Source of the DNA: Oscillatoria sp. FACHB-1407
GTDB taxonomy: Bacteria > Cyanobacteriota > Cyanobacteriia > Elainellales > Elainellaceae
DNA: 64,000 nt
Direction of reading: 5' to 3'
Assembly (NCBI RefSeq): GCF_014697545.1
Contig: NZ_JACJSA010000022.1
Location: 62,001-126,000, forward strand
Below, in pieces: positions 8,022 to 17,027 of the stretch. The first letter of the stretch is position 1, and the number at the start of each line of letters is the position of its first letter. A model generated the notes under the pieces. It did no database searches. It was given only the letters and a program-made list of their open reading frames with translations, and was not told where the DNA came from. The position numbers and the translations under genes were made by a program.

Positions 8022-9695
8022 TTAAGCCCCTTCATCCATCGTTTTGATACGGTAGAGAGCTTCGGCTTTCCCTGCAAAGATCTCCTCAATAGGTTGATTG
8101 GGTCCATATATTTTGAGACGACGACCCCTCAATGGATTCGTCTGAAAGAGCACACAACGTTGTCCCTGTTCAGAGATATCCTCTAGTGTTACCCGTTGAT
8201 TATAGTTCTCGTATATTTTGCTGTCCTCATTGTGAAACAACGCTTGCGGATAGAGTTGTGTGAGCACGTCACTAAACTGCTTGCCTGTCCAAAATTGCGC
8301 GAAGTGCAGTGCAGCAGGCACAGTTGAAGCACGTCTGGATTGGGTTAAAACACAGGAACTATATTCCGGGCTACTCAAAAGGGTTTGAATTTGGGCGGTA
8401 TCTGCGCGAAACATGGCACTGCGCTCAACGATTAACCGAGATGCCGTGTAGGTCTGATAGATTCCCAGTGCGATCGCCAACCCCAATGCGATCGCCAACA
8501 CAAACTCCGTTAAACTGGCGCGATCTAACAGATTACGTCCCAGAGCCAAAATCACAGGTAAATACAACTGAATAATCAGGAACATAATGAAGCCTGCAAG
8601 CCCAATAGAGGGCATCAAATAGCGGCTCTGGTAATATTCCTTAGCGGTGAGCAATAACTGCGCGATGATGGCGATCGTCGTCAGGCTAGAAATCCAAAGT
8701 AACCGTTTTGTAGCGACATCATTGAGATTAATTCTGAACTCACCTTTGCCATATTTTGAAAGTAGAAATAATCCAATACAGCCAATCAACAAGATTCCGG
8801 TCAAGTAGAGCAACAAACCATCTCTTTGGGAGAGGCGGTAGAGATTTTTTAGAATCGTTTCGACATTGATTAATTGCACCTCTCCACGACCATAGGGTTC
8901 ATCGCGAATTGCCAACGCAACAAACCAATTTCCTACGTTACTGTACTTGTCAAAAATAGGTAGGGTTCCTACAAAGAAGGTAATTACTGTTGAAATGCCT
9001 GTTAATAGTTTTTGTCGAATTCCTGGAACGACGACAAAAAACAACAGCATGGGTAGAAAGGTGAATTTGCTCACCAAACCAAACCCAAAGACAATGCCTA
9101 AGCTAATCGAAAACCAGGGCGATCGCTCAACCGTTGGCTTAAATAAATAAACGACTAAAAGAGTAGCTAATAACTGACTGGCACAAAACAATAACCCTTC
9201 GGGAGCGACTCGGCTCGGCTCATGTTCAGCGATCGACAGTGACATGACAAAAGGGGTTGTTTGCAAAATCAAACTCAGAAAAATGTTCTGACTAATGTAA
9301 TAGCAAACGAACCCAAGTAACCCCAAACAAATAGCTGTCAAGCCGATGATGGCGTAATTGGTTAGCTCCAGGTAAAGTTCTGGATTGCTCAACACGACTT
9401 CATTCACAGAAGCAATTCCAGAATTAAATAGGGACTGAAGCCAGTAACTAACAATAATTACAAAAGCTCCCAGGGTCTGTGCTGTCGTGCCAGGATGTTG
9501 AAAAATACCAGGACTTCGACCGTTGACGATATTTAATGAATCCATTAAATAGGCATAGTCAGGGTCTTGATTGGGTGTCCAATAATAGGGACCTTTTTGA
9601 TGGCTGATAACGATATAAGAGACCACATAAACGACAGGAAAGCCTATCAGAAACAGGCTATTCACGAGTCGCGTTTTGGTAATTGTTTTGAACAT
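8022..9695 (-). CDS. Polytopic membrane protein, GT39/ArnT-like glycosyltransferase
   Basis: About 557 residues from the ATG at 9695; an upstream in-frame start at 9773 would add 26 residues that do not look like a membrane protein start. The first helix begins SLFLIGFPVVYVVSYI. It is followed by a periplasmic loop with acidic residues (WTPNQDPDYAYLMDSL) of the type that carries the catalytic Asp in GT-C enzymes, then roughly ten more hydrophobic segments and a soluble C-terminal domain of about 150 residues. The architecture is that of polyprenyl-phosphate-sugar-dependent membrane transferases. It lies just downstream of an ArnC-like enzyme that would make such a donor, which supports the call. 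The sugar is unknown. Confidence 0.7.
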   Translation of the reverse strand: MFKTITKTRLVNSLFLIGFPVVYVVSYIVISHQKGPYYWTPNQDPDYAYLMDSLNIVNGRSPGIFQHPGTTAQTLGAFVIIVSYWLQSLFNSGIASVNEVVLSNPELYLELTNYAIIGLTAICLGLLGFVCYYISQNIFLSLILQTTPFVMSLSIAEHEPSRVAPEGLLFCASQLLATLLVVYLFKPTVERSPWFSISLGIVFGFGLVSKFTFLPMLLFFVVVPGIRQKLLTGISTVITFFVGTLPIFDKYSNVGNWFVALAIRDEPYGRGEVQLINVETILKNLYRLSQRDGLLLYLTGILLIGCIGLFLLSKYGKGEFRINLNDVATKRLLWISSLTTIAIIAQLLLTAKEYYQSRYLMPSIGLAGFIMFLIIQLYLPVILALGRNLLDRASLTEFVLAIALGLAIALGIYQTYTASRLIVERSAMFRADTAQIQTLLSSPEYSSCVLTQSRRASTVPAALHFAQFWTGKQFSDVLTQLYPQALFHNEDSKIYENYNQRVTLEDISEQGQRCVLFQTNPLRGRRLKIYGPNQPIEEIFAGKAEALYRIKTMDEGA

Positions 9696-9790
9696 GCTTT
9701 TCTTTAAGGAAAGCTTCTTTACATTTAGCAATATCGAAATCGCTAGTGGGCATAATACCATGTGGTATCCCACTGCTCACGTCCCCGCAT

Positions 9791-10846
9791 TCAAAGCACC
9801 GTTTTGTCGCCATTGCGGGGGCGTTGCACATGCCCTGCCCCAATGACCTCACGGACACGGTAGATGGGACGACCCTGTGATTCGTGGTAGGTTCGCATCG
9901 AGAGTTCAGCGAGCAACCCAAAGCTGAAGAGTTGAACCCCGGTGGTCAGCAGCAACACCGTCAAAATGAGCAGGGGGCGATCGCCAATCGGTTCACCAAT
10001 TACCAGTTTGACAAAGGTCAGATACAACCCCAGACCGACTCCCGCTGCGATCGCCAGCAACCCAAACAAGCCAAACACATGCATGGGACGGGTTAAAAAT
10101 TTCTTAATGAAGAAAATCGTCAGCAGATCCATCAACACGCGAAAGGTGCGTCCCAACCCATATTTGCTTTGACCAAAACGCCGACTGTGATGCAACACGG
10201 GCATTTCGGCGATGCGTGCCCCTTCGATAAAGGCTAATACTGGCAAAAAGCGATGCAGTTCGCCATACAAGTTCAAATCGGTGACAACCTCAGCCCGGTA
10301 TGCCTTAAGAGAACAGCCATAGTCATGAATCACCACACCCGTCACACGGCTAATCAACCAGTTGGCGATTTTAGAGGGCAATAGCCGGGTCAACGCGGCA
10401 TCCTGTCGTTGTTTGCGCCATCCACTCACCAGGTCATAGCCCTCCTCCAGCTTGGCTAAGAGTCGAGGAATATCGGCGGGATCATTCTGCAAATCACCAT
10501 CCAGCGTGACAATCACTCGACCGATCGCGTGCTTAAAACCCGCTGCCATCGCTGCCGTTTGCCCATAGTTGCGGCGCAGCAAGACCGCCCGCAAATCTGC
10601 CCGCTTCAAAGCCTCCTGGCGGAGCCATTCCGCTGAACCGTCCCGCGACCCATCATCCACACAGACAATCTCATAGTTGAGATGGCTCTGTTTCAACGTT
10701 GTGGCGATCGCCTCTAGCAGTTGAGGCAAACTCTCAACCTCGTTGTAAATCGGCACCACGACGGATACCTCAGGTTCATCTACCGTTAGCAAATTAGCAG
10801 GATAGTCTTCAGGCAGTAGGGATTGGCTCATACGCGATCGCGGCAC
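9791..10846 (-). CDS. GT2 polyprenyl-phosphate glycosyltransferase (GtrB/ArnC-like)
   Basis: A 351-residue enzyme. The GT-A domain at about 25-250 shows SVVVPIYNEVESLPQLLEAI, CVDDGSRDGSAEWL and the metal site VTLDGDLQNDPADIPRL. The acceptor-side motif is VIHDYGCSLKAYRAEV. Two C-terminal membrane helices follow (HVFGLFGLLAIAAGVGLGLY and LLILTVLLLTTGVQLFSFGL). This is the pattern of enzymes that load a sugar onto undecaprenyl or dolichyl phosphate on the cytoplasmic face. With the GT39-like protein at 8022 and the flippase-like protein at 10890 it forms a plausible three-gene module: load, translocate, transfer. That module is inference from order and family. Confidence 0.9.
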   Translation of the reverse strand: MPRSRMSQSLLPEDYPANLLTVDEPEVSVVVPIYNEVESLPQLLEAIATTLKQSHLNYEIVCVDDGSRDGSAEWLRQEALKRADLRAVLLRRNYGQTAAMAAGFKHAIGRVIVTLDGDLQNDPADIPRLLAKLEEGYDLVSGWRKQRQDAALTRLLPSKIANWLISRVTGVVIHDYGCSLKAYRAEVVTDLNLYGELHRFLPVLAFIEGARIAEMPVLHHSRRFGQSKYGLGRTFRVLMDLLTIFFIKKFLTRPMHVFGLFGLLAIAAGVGLGLYLTFVKLVIGEPIGDRPLLILTVLLLTTGVQLFSFGLLAELSMRTYHESQGRPIYRVREVIGAGHVQRPRNGDKTVL

Positions 10847-10889
10847 CTAATGGATCAGCAGTCTACTAAATGGAACATTTAGTCAATCT

Positions 10890-11795
10890 TTAGATTTTAG
10901 GGGTATCCGTTGCCGGATTTTTGTTTAAAGACGCAAAAGCTGCCCCAAGTGCCTCAGCCGAAGTACTGATTAACCGATAAAGCGCGACACCACTGAGCAC
11001 GACCCCATCTGAAAACGGTTCCCCAATCAGGGCGATCGCCGTTGCCTCAAACACCCCCAGACCACCGGGCGCACCCGGAACGACCAATCCCAGCAACCAG
11101 GCAAAGCTAAAGGCACTGAGGAGCGCAGGCACCTGATCCACGGGAACAGGCTGTAATGCCTGAAGCACAAACAAAAATCCCGTCGCTCGAAGACTGACAA
11201 AGCCAAATTCCCCCATCAGAGGAATACCTGGATAGCGTTGCAACCGTGGAGAGGCGTTGGACGCGATCGCCGTACCTTTTGTCTTGAACTGCTGAGCCAT
11301 TTGTAGCAAAGGATTCAGGACTTTGGGGTGAAACACAATCAGCAAACCCACCAGAATCACGGCATGAATGCCCCAATTTTGTAACCGACCTGCGATCGCC
11401 AGAGCCAGCGCAACCGCCGCCATCAACAGTGACTCCAGTACCACACTCAACACAGCGGCACTGGTAGAATAACCTGCCGACTCAGCCGCTTTGATCCGCC
11501 CCAGGAAGTGCCAGATATTTCCTGGCAGATACTTAGCGATGTTCGTGCGCAGATAGACCGCTACACCCCATAGCCCATTAGCAGGTTGCCCCAACTCGCG
11601 CAAAATCAGGCTCCAGACCCAACCCGACCAGATATGAGCCGATAGAGTCACGAGCAGCGCGATCGCCAACCACAGCCCCCCAACCGCATCAAGGCGAATT
11701 GACTGCACCTCAGCCCACTGGTTTCGCAACACCGCTCCGAGAAAAAACAGCGTCCCGCCAACGATCGCCCAACGCAGTATCGACTTTACTTTCAT
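10890..11795 (-). CDS. Flippase-like/LPG-synthase transmembrane domain family protein
   Basis: A 301-residue integral membrane protein with about eight hydrophobic segments. It has the family hallmark GAPGGLGVFEATAIAL near residue 240 and the early RTNIAKYLPGNIWHFLGR. This family (UPF0104, aglD/mprF-like) is found with glycosyltransferases and is proposed to move lipid-linked sugars or aminoacyl-lipids. Its start overlaps the stop of the upstream NlpC/P60 gene by four bases (ATGA-type overlap), so the two are probably translated together. It lies 43 bases upstream of the ArnC-like gene. Confidence 0.85.
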   Translation of the reverse strand: MKVKSILRWAIVGGTLFFLGAVLRNQWAEVQSIRLDAVGGLWLAIALLVTLSAHIWSGWVWSLILRELGQPANGLWGVAVYLRTNIAKYLPGNIWHFLGRIKAAESAGYSTSAAVLSVVLESLLMAAVALALAIAGRLQNWGIHAVILVGLLIVFHPKVLNPLLQMAQQFKTKGTAIASNASPRLQRYPGIPLMGEFGFVSLRATGFLFVLQALQPVPVDQVPALLSAFSFAWLLGLVVPGAPGGLGVFEATAIALIGEPFSDGVVLSGVALYRLISTSAEALGAAFASLNKNPATDTPKI

Positions 11796-12550
11796 GCTGG
11801 CTCTCCGCTAGGTTGCACGTCTCTCTGCGCGGGCACAAAACTTGCTGTGACCCGCCCTGCACCCCGAAACTGCCGAAAATATGCCTGACTGACTGCATCA
11901 CCCTCCTCAGAGAGGCGATCGATACCAATGCCATTGCGTCCCTGCTCTTTACCCGAACTGTGGATGTATTCTCCATTGCCCAGGTAGAGTGCCACATGGC
12001 TGCACCGTTCTGGCTTACCAAAAAAGAGCAAATCTCCCGGTTCCAGAGCGTCCAATGAGATGGGTTGGACAAATGCCTCTTGCTGATAAGAATCCCTCGG
12101 CAACCAGACCCCAACCGAGGCAAATGCCGTTTGCACTAACCCAGAACAATCGTAGTTGGGTCCAACCGTGCCACCCCAGAGGTAATAGTTGGGCTGCTTC
12201 ATCGCGGCTTGGGCATAGGCAATTACTTGGGGGAGGCGATCGCGAATCTCAATCTCGGAAACAGCGATCGCGCGGTAGGGTGCCTCTGCGGTCATCAACA
12301 TGTCCAGGTCTTCTACCGCTATCCATCCAGAATAGGCGTCTTCACACAAACAGACCTGAATTGCCCCGACATCTGCCACCGCTTCAGGGGTTGTGGGCAA
12401 TGGCAGGATTCGCAACTGTCGCCCAAAGACAGCTTGAGTCGCTAACGTTTTGAGCGTGGGAGCATCGTACAGATTTAAATTTGCCTGACACTCATATTCA
12501 ACGGTGTGATCCTCCATCCAGACATCATGTAACTCAGCAAGCGACACCAT
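11792..12550 (-). CDS. NlpC/P60 endopeptidase with N-terminal SH3-like domains
   Basis: A 252-residue cell-wall hydrolase. The N-terminal part (about 1-110) is SH3b-like (VEYECQANLNLYDAPTLKTL). The C-terminal part is the papain-like NlpC/P60 domain, with the nucleophile in NYDCSGLVQTAF, the catalytic histidine in CSHVALYLGNGEYIHSSG and the substrate loop GDLLFFGK. Cyanobacterial relatives cleave the gamma-D-glutamyl to meso-diaminopimelate bond in murein tripeptides. There is no signal peptide, which suits a role in recycling peptides in the cytoplasm. It overlaps the next gene by four bases. Confidence 0.9.
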   Translation of the reverse strand: MVSLAELHDVWMEDHTVEYECQANLNLYDAPTLKTLATQAVFGRQLRILPLPTTPEAVADVGAIQVCLCEDAYSGWIAVEDLDMLMTAEAPYRAIAVSEIEIRDRLPQVIAYAQAAMKQPNYYLWGGTVGPNYDCSGLVQTAFASVGVWLPRDSYQQEAFVQPISLDALEPGDLLFFGKPERCSHVALYLGNGEYIHSSGKEQGRNGIGIDRLSEEGDAVSQAYFRQFRGAGRVTASFVPAQRDVQPSGEPA

Positions 12551-12875
12551 AAAGCATTTTAGTTGTGCGTCAATCGTTAATGGTCAATGGTTAAGGGGCG
12601 ATCGTCAATGGTTAAGGGGCGATCGTCAATGGTCAGGGGCCAATAGTCAGTAGTCAAGGGTCAATCGCCAATGGTCAATCGGCATTAACATTAACTCGGC
12701 ATTAGGAGAATTCCCGTTTGCACAGGAACGATTGACCATTCACCATTGACCATTCACCATTGACCATTCACCATTGACCATCAACCATCAACCCTTCACT
12801 GTTGACTTTTCATGATCAACCATTGACTATTAACCATTGACAATTGACTACGTATCAGTCAAAAGCGGGGCAGCC
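12551..12875. repeat. Intergenic array of TCAATGGT/ACCATTGA units
   Basis: Between 12580 and 12850 the spacer is built of short units. The left half carries repeated GTCAATGGT and GTTAAGGGGCGATC, and the right half carries repeated ACCATTGACCATTC. The halves are inverted with respect to each other, so the transcript could form a long imperfect hairpin. The array lies between divergent genes. The unit length varies and there are no unique spacers, so it is not a CRISPR. Confidence 0.8.
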
Positions 12876-13811
12876 ATGCCATTTTTCAACAAAGATGAAC
12901 AACTTGAGACGTTGGGCGATCGCGTTCTGGAGGCAACGTGGGCAGCATTTCCCAGGTTGGCACAAAACCAGTTGGCATTGACCTGGCTGGTATATGACCC
13001 GCCCGTCATCGTGAACACAGGGGGTGCGCTGACTGCCGAGGAGTTTTGGCAACATCCCGTGCGGGGGTTTGCCTATCGGGGTGTAGAGTCGATCTATCCC
13101 GCCAGCGTCGTGAAGCTGTTTTATCTAGTTGCAGTTCATGAATGGCTCCAGCAGGGCATGATTCAACCCGGTGTAGAACTCGATCGCGCTACTCGCGACA
13201 TGATTGTAGACTCCAGCAACGATGCTACGAGTTTAGTGGTGGATGTGTTGACAGGCACAACCAGTGGTCCTGAGTTGCCCGTTGCTCCGTTTGAAACCTG
13301 GAAACATCAGCGCAATCTAGTCAACCGCTACTATCAATCCCTGGGGTGGTCAGAGCTAGAGAGCATTAACGTCAACCAAAAAACCTGGTGCGATGGAGCC
13401 TATGGGCGCGAACGTGCCTTTTTAGGAGAGTTGATGGATAACCGCAACAGGCTAACCACCAACGCAACAGCCCGATTACTGCACAGCATGGTCGGAGGGG
13501 TTGCCGTCTCAGCAGAGCGATCGCAAGCCATGATGTCGCTCTTACAACGCAGTCTCGATCCTGCCGATCTAGCGGCTGATCCCGAAAATCAAGTCACAGG
13601 GTTTTTAGGAGCCGGATTGCCCTTAACGGCTCGCCTCTGGTCAAAAGCCGGATTGATGAGTCGAGTTCGTCATGATGCTGCTTACATCGAACTTCCCGAC
13701 CAACGTCCTTACTTACTGGTCGTCTTTACCGAAGGCAAAGAACACAGCCAAAACGAAGCCATTTTGCCGTTTATTTCAGAGCAGATTGCAACAGCGATCG
13801 CTCAACTTTAA
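12876..13811 (+). CDS. Class A beta-lactamase-like serine hydrolase
   Basis: About 311 residues from the ATG at 12876. A TTG start 39 bases upstream would run into the repeat array and is unlikely. The penicillin-recognising fold is shown by S77-V-V-K80 in SIYPASVVKLFYL, by S113-S-N115 in VDSSNDATSL and by a third motif KAG in LWSKAGLMSRVRHD (KTG in classical enzymes). No signal peptide is visible, unlike secreted beta-lactamases. It may be a peptidase or esterase of the serine-hydrolase family acting in cell-wall turnover; the NlpC/P60 gene nearby fits that. Resistance to beta-lactams should not be assumed. Confidence 0.85.
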   Translation: MPFFNKDEQLETLGDRVLEATWAAFPRLAQNQLALTWLVYDPPVIVNTGGALTAEEFWQHPVRGFAYRGVESIYPASVVKLFYLVAVHEWLQQGMIQPGVELDRATRDMIVDSSNDATSLVVDVLTGTTSGPELPVAPFETWKHQRNLVNRYYQSLGWSELESINVNQKTWCDGAYGRERAFLGELMDNRNRLTTNATARLLHSMVGGVAVSAERSQAMMSLLQRSLDPADLAADPENQVTGFLGAGLPLTARLWSKAGLMSRVRHDAAYIELPDQRPYLLVVFTEGKEHSQNEAILPFISEQIATAIAQL

Positions 13812-13829
13812 GCAGGTTTGAGTGAGTTG

Positions 13830-13960
13830 TTATTGGTCAATGGTCAATCGTCAATGGTCAATGGTTAGGGGTCAGGGGTCAGTAGCCAGTAATCAGGGGT
13901 ATTATTCACCCACTTCCCACTCCCCATTCCCAGACGCGATAAATCGCGCCTCTCCCCATT
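13830..13960. repeat. Short repeat units downstream of the serine hydrolase
   Basis: GGTCAATGGTCAATCGTCAA units like those at 12551-12875, then C-rich TTCCCACTCCCCATTCCC units and the palindrome GCGATAAATCGCG. No gene is seen between 13812 and 14073. Confidence 0.7.
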
Positions 13961-14073
13961 ACCCCATTCCCCTCTCTACCTCTAATTTCTACGTCTAAAT
14001 CATTAGATCAACTTCATTTTCACGTCTTCCATTCGACCGATGAATCTCATCTATGAATTTGTTGAGCTAGTAA

Positions 14074-14634
14074 ATGGAGTTGATCAAAAAGCCATTCAAC
14101 ATGCGTAAACTTAACATTGGACTAACCGAAGAACAACGTCAAGGCGTATCAGAGATGCTAAATCGCGATTTAGCAGATGCCTATCTACTTTTGATCAAGA
14201 CTAAAAAATATCACTGGGATGTGATTGGTCCTCAGTTCCGCACGCTGCATGAGTTGTGGGAAGAGCAGTATCAGGCTCTAACTGAAAGCATTGATGCAAT
14301 GGCTGAGCGGATTCGTACCCTGGGTTTCTATCCCCTTGGAACCGCAGAAGGATTTTTGAAAGTTGCGTCTATTAAAGAAGCGGCTCAAGAGATCCCGACT
14401 GCAACTGGAATGGTAGCTAGCCTGGTGGATGACCACGAGCAAATCATTCGCAACATGCGTGAACACATCGATCGCTGTTCTGAAGAGTTCCATGATGAAG
14501 GAACGGCTGACTTCTTAACAGGTCTGATGGAGGCGCATGAAGAGATGGCATGGATGCTGCGTTCCTTTATTGAAGGGCAATCCCTGGAAGCCGATGGCAC
14601 AGCAACTCGCCGGGAACCCGCTAGTGTTAACTAG
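14074..14634 (+). CDS. dps: Dps-family DNA-protecting ferritin
   Basis: A 186-residue four-helix ferritin-like protein. The inter-subunit ferroxidase ligands of Dps are all present: histidine in KKYHWDVIG, histidine in RTLHELWEEQY, and aspartate and glutamate in SIDAMAERIR. Dps forms 12-mers that oxidise and store iron with hydrogen peroxide and can coat DNA. Two starts are possible: ATG 14074, or ATG 14101 (MRKLNIGL), which begins where most family members begin. A strong intrinsic terminator lies about 73 bases past the stop. The promoter region is the repeat-containing spacer upstream, and no Fur box could be recognised by eye. Confidence 0.92.
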   Translation: MELIKKPFNMRKLNIGLTEEQRQGVSEMLNRDLADAYLLLIKTKKYHWDVIGPQFRTLHELWEEQYQALTESIDAMAERIRTLGFYPLGTAEGFLKVASIKEAAQEIPTATGMVASLVDDHEQIIRNMREHIDRCSEEFHDEGTADFLTGLMEAHEEMAWMLRSFIEGQSLEADGTATRREPASVN

Positions 14635-14706
14635 TCTGTCGTAGCTTTTTAAGCTCCGGGTAGTTAGTTATCTGAGCACACATTTCACTCTCCTAACGTC
14701 AACCTT

Positions 14707-14732
14707 AAGCAGTTCCCTGAGAACTGCTTTTT
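14707..14732 (+). terminator. Intrinsic terminator after dps
   Basis: AAGCAGTTC pairs perfectly with GAACTGCTT around a five-base CCTGA loop, followed by TTT. It is placed to end the dps transcript. Confidence 0.85.
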
Positions 14733-14744
14733 CATTGCTAAGTA

Positions 14745-15026
14745 CTGTGATTCACAGATAGGGTTTGGAAATAAAACCAGGGGGGTGTGGGGGCTGTGCC
14801 CCACCAGGAGTGGAACCCCTGCACCCCCAATTCCCACCCTTATTTAACGTCAGTTCGGTTTAAGAGTCCGGCGAATGAATTCGTGGCTACTAGAGCGAAG
14901 TCCACCGACGCGGACTCCGGAAAAGGCATGATTTGACAAACCGACGCAGGTCGGTTTTGCTCCGATAGCGGCGGTTTTAACCGCCGAAATCCTTGTCCCG
15001 AATTCACCTTATTTACAACAAGTTGT
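14745..15026 (+). repeat. Family A repeat copy 2, apparently split by another repeat
   Basis: The left part (14745-14846) carries the full family A left end, TTCACAGATAGGGTTTGG, and the GC-rich core. The family right end TTTACAACAAGTTGT is displaced to 15011-15026. The roughly 157 bases between are a different repeat, flanked by CACCCTTATTTA and CACCTTATTTA. Confidence 0.7.
14847..15004. repeat. Repeat family B, inserted in a family A copy
   Basis: Contains the inverted pair GAGTCCG/CGGACTC and the hairpin GGCGGTTTTAACCGCC followed by CCTTGTCCCGAATTCA. A related tail is present at 22846-22925, so this is a dispersed family. The near-direct repeats at its borders look like a target duplication. 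Confidence 0.6.
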
Positions 15027-15045
15027 ACTCAAGAAACCTCAACAA

Positions 15046-16341
15046 TCAGTTATTGAGGGATGCAGATTTTTCACTCCTCAACACCATTTCACGGTGACGA
15101 ATGGTGGCGATCGCCACTTCCCACGGAAATGTAAAGGACTGAAACGACTCGGCTGAAATACGGTCTTTATCCAGGTCAACAACCACTTTGCAGAGAATAT
15201 CAAACAGCCGATGGCGTGCGGCTTCCAACTGGTGCAAATCGGTCATGTACTGAACCTGGTCAATCACCTCTAAAATCTCCAGGTTGTACATATCGGCTCG
15301 ATTTTTTTGGCGACCTGACAACCACAAATGAAACTGCCAAAAACCAGACACTAGAACGATTGCAACGGAGATAAATAAGCCAATCAGTTCAGCATATTCG
15401 ACCAGAAACCCAGGTTGATCTTGGTCGTAATAGGCTTTAGCCCCTTGATGCAGCGGCAAACCTAAATTTTCTCCTGCATCAGGCAACCGGATCGTTGCAG
15501 CACGAGGATACAAGCTAACAATCTCATTGCGAAATTCAAACAGCGTTTGGGCGATCGCTTGGATGACCTCTGAGTTAACGTCTTCGTGGCTCACCAAAAC
15601 GGCTCGAACCCCAACTACAGCAACATCATTTGGCGGAATCGGCACGCCCCCGTCGTAAGTGCCTTTGGGAATCAGCATCGGTTCCAGGTAAGGCAGGGAT
15701 AACTGCAACGATGCCACCTGATCAATTGGAATGAGGGTTGCCCGACTCGACCGCAACACATCTCCAGTCGCGGGGTTGCCCAATGCAATCACCCGAAACA
15801 GGGCATCGACTTCACCCCGACCCAGGGCAGCATAAGCTTCACGAGGCGAAAGAATGACTGGTGTAAAGTCTGATTCCTGGAGTTGATAGTGTTGACTCAA
15901 CGATTGAAATAACGCATAGGAACCGCTACCTCTGGGCATCAGAGCGACACGCTTTCCACGCAGATCATTTACCGTTTGAATACCTGAGTTGGCATTCGCC
16001 ATCAGGTGAAACACCTCTGGAAACAGATAGGCAACCGCACGAGTAGAGGGTTGGGTCGGTGTATCACTTTGCACGATCGCGAGTTGTACCTGCTGCTGTT
16101 CAAGCCACTCCATGTTTTGAGAGGCTCCCTCGCTTTCAATTACGGTAATTTGAATACGAGGATGATGGCGCGTAACAACCGTTGCCAGAGCTTGAGCAAA
16201 GGCATGATATTCACCTTCTTTGCTGCCTGTTGCAATCGTCAGTTGATAGACATGCCGACTCTCCCGCCACCACAATCCCCCAAAGGCGATCGCCGCTATC
16301 ACACTCAACAACACAACTGGCAGTGTTACTTTACTCTGCAT
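15046..16341 (-). CDS. TAXI-type (TRAP transporter) solute-binding protein with a C-terminal cytoplasmic tail
   Basis: About 431 residues from the ATG at 16341; the open frame extends upstream, but the membrane anchor begins here (MQSKVTLPVVLLSVIAAIAF). The TAXI ligand-binding domain spans about 30-320. It shows the family start LTIATGSKEGEYHAFAQAL, the motif VIESEGASQNMEWLEQQQVQ, and RGKRVALMPRGSGSY. A second membrane helix follows (LIGLFISVAIVLVSGFWQFH), then about 85 cytoplasmic residues. No TRAP permease gene is adjacent, so it may be an orphan receptor or sensor and not part of a transporter; that is inference. It is divergent from ogt. Confidence 0.82.
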   Translation of the reverse strand: MQSKVTLPVVLLSVIAAIAFGGLWWRESRHVYQLTIATGSKEGEYHAFAQALATVVTRHHPRIQITVIESEGASQNMEWLEQQQVQLAIVQSDTPTQPSTRAVAYLFPEVFHLMANANSGIQTVNDLRGKRVALMPRGSGSYALFQSLSQHYQLQESDFTPVILSPREAYAALGRGEVDALFRVIALGNPATGDVLRSSRATLIPIDQVASLQLSLPYLEPMLIPKGTYDGGVPIPPNDVAVVGVRAVLVSHEDVNSEVIQAIAQTLFEFRNEIVSLYPRAATIRLPDAGENLGLPLHQGAKAYYDQDQPGFLVEYAELIGLFISVAIVLVSGFWQFHLWLSGRQKNRADMYNLEILEVIDQVQYMTDLHQLEAARHRLFDILCKVVVDLDKDRISAESFQSFTFPWEVAIATIRHREMVLRSEKSASLNN

Positions 16342-16463
16342 GGTGTTCTTCACTCTGCCTACTCGCTTTATATCAACAGGGGGATTCACCAGACCAGAAT
16401 TGTAGAGAATTTTAATTGGAGTGTGGGTAAGAGAGGAACGATTGGAAGAGTGGTAAACTTCGC

Positions 16464-17027
16464 ATGAACCCTGCTCCAGGTCATATGGAACTTTTAATTG
16501 ACACGATCGCCACTGAAATCGGCTCAATCTTCATCGTCTCTGATGGGGAGTCACTCTGTGCCCTGGATTATGTCGATTACGAAGACCGGATGCGAACGCT
16601 GCTCACAACCCGTTATGGCTCCTTTCATGTCAAGCCTACGACTGACCCAATGGGAGCCAGCAGTCAGTTACAGGCGTATTTTCAGGGTCACTACACTGCC
16701 CTCGACGCGATCGCTGTCAATCCGGGAGGAACAGCCTTTCAGCGGCAGGTGTGGTCAGCATTACGCACCATTCCAGCGGGAACCACGGTTTCCTATGGCG
16801 CGTTAGCCGCCCAATTAGGCAAACCCACGGCATATCGTGCAGTTGGCATGGCAAATTCCCTAAACCCAGTGTCGATCATCATTCCCTGCCATCGGGTGAT
16901 TGGGGTGAATGCGGCTCTGACTGGCTACGCTGGCGGGTTAGAGCGAAAACGATGGCTCCTGCGCCATGAGGGAGTCGATGTTGCCCAGTTAGGCACCTAC
17001 AGCGAGCGCGAGAAGGTCAAGGGGTAG
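16464..17027 (+). CDS. ogt: Methylated-DNA-protein-cysteine methyltransferase
   Basis: A suicide repair enzyme of 187 residues that removes methyl groups from O6-methylguanine. The C-terminal domain has the helix-turn-helix FQRQVWSALRTIPAGTTVSY, the arginine finger in TAYRAVGMANSLNP and the active-site IIPCHRVIG. The N-terminal domain is the ribonuclease-like fold typical of Ogt and lacks the Ada zinc site. ATG 16464 or ATG 16485 could be used; the latter has CCAGG just upstream and gives the usual short N-terminus. It is divergent from the TAXI gene with a shared promoter region of about 120 bases. Confidence 0.92.
   Translation: MNPAPGHMELLIDTIATEIGSIFIVSDGESLCALDYVDYEDRMRTLLTTRYGSFHVKPTTDPMGASSQLQAYFQGHYTALDAIAVNPGGTAFQRQVWSALRTIPAGTTVSYGALAAQLGKPTAYRAVGMANSLNPVSIIIPCHRVIGVNAALTGYAGGLERKRWLLRHEGVDVAQLGTYSEREKVKG

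Noticed and set aside
12580-12850. CRISPR-like appearance of regularly repeated units
   Set aside because: Units are 7-20 bases with no constant repeat and no unique spacers, and no cas gene is present.
12837-12875. TTG start extending the serine hydrolase upstream
   Set aside because: The extra residues are encoded by the tail of the repeat array; ATG 12876 starts at the first family-like residue.
14745-15026. The GC-rich repeats as simple terminators
   Set aside because: They lack T-runs, occur also upstream of genes and inside one, and have conserved ends and target duplications; a side effect on transcription remains possible.
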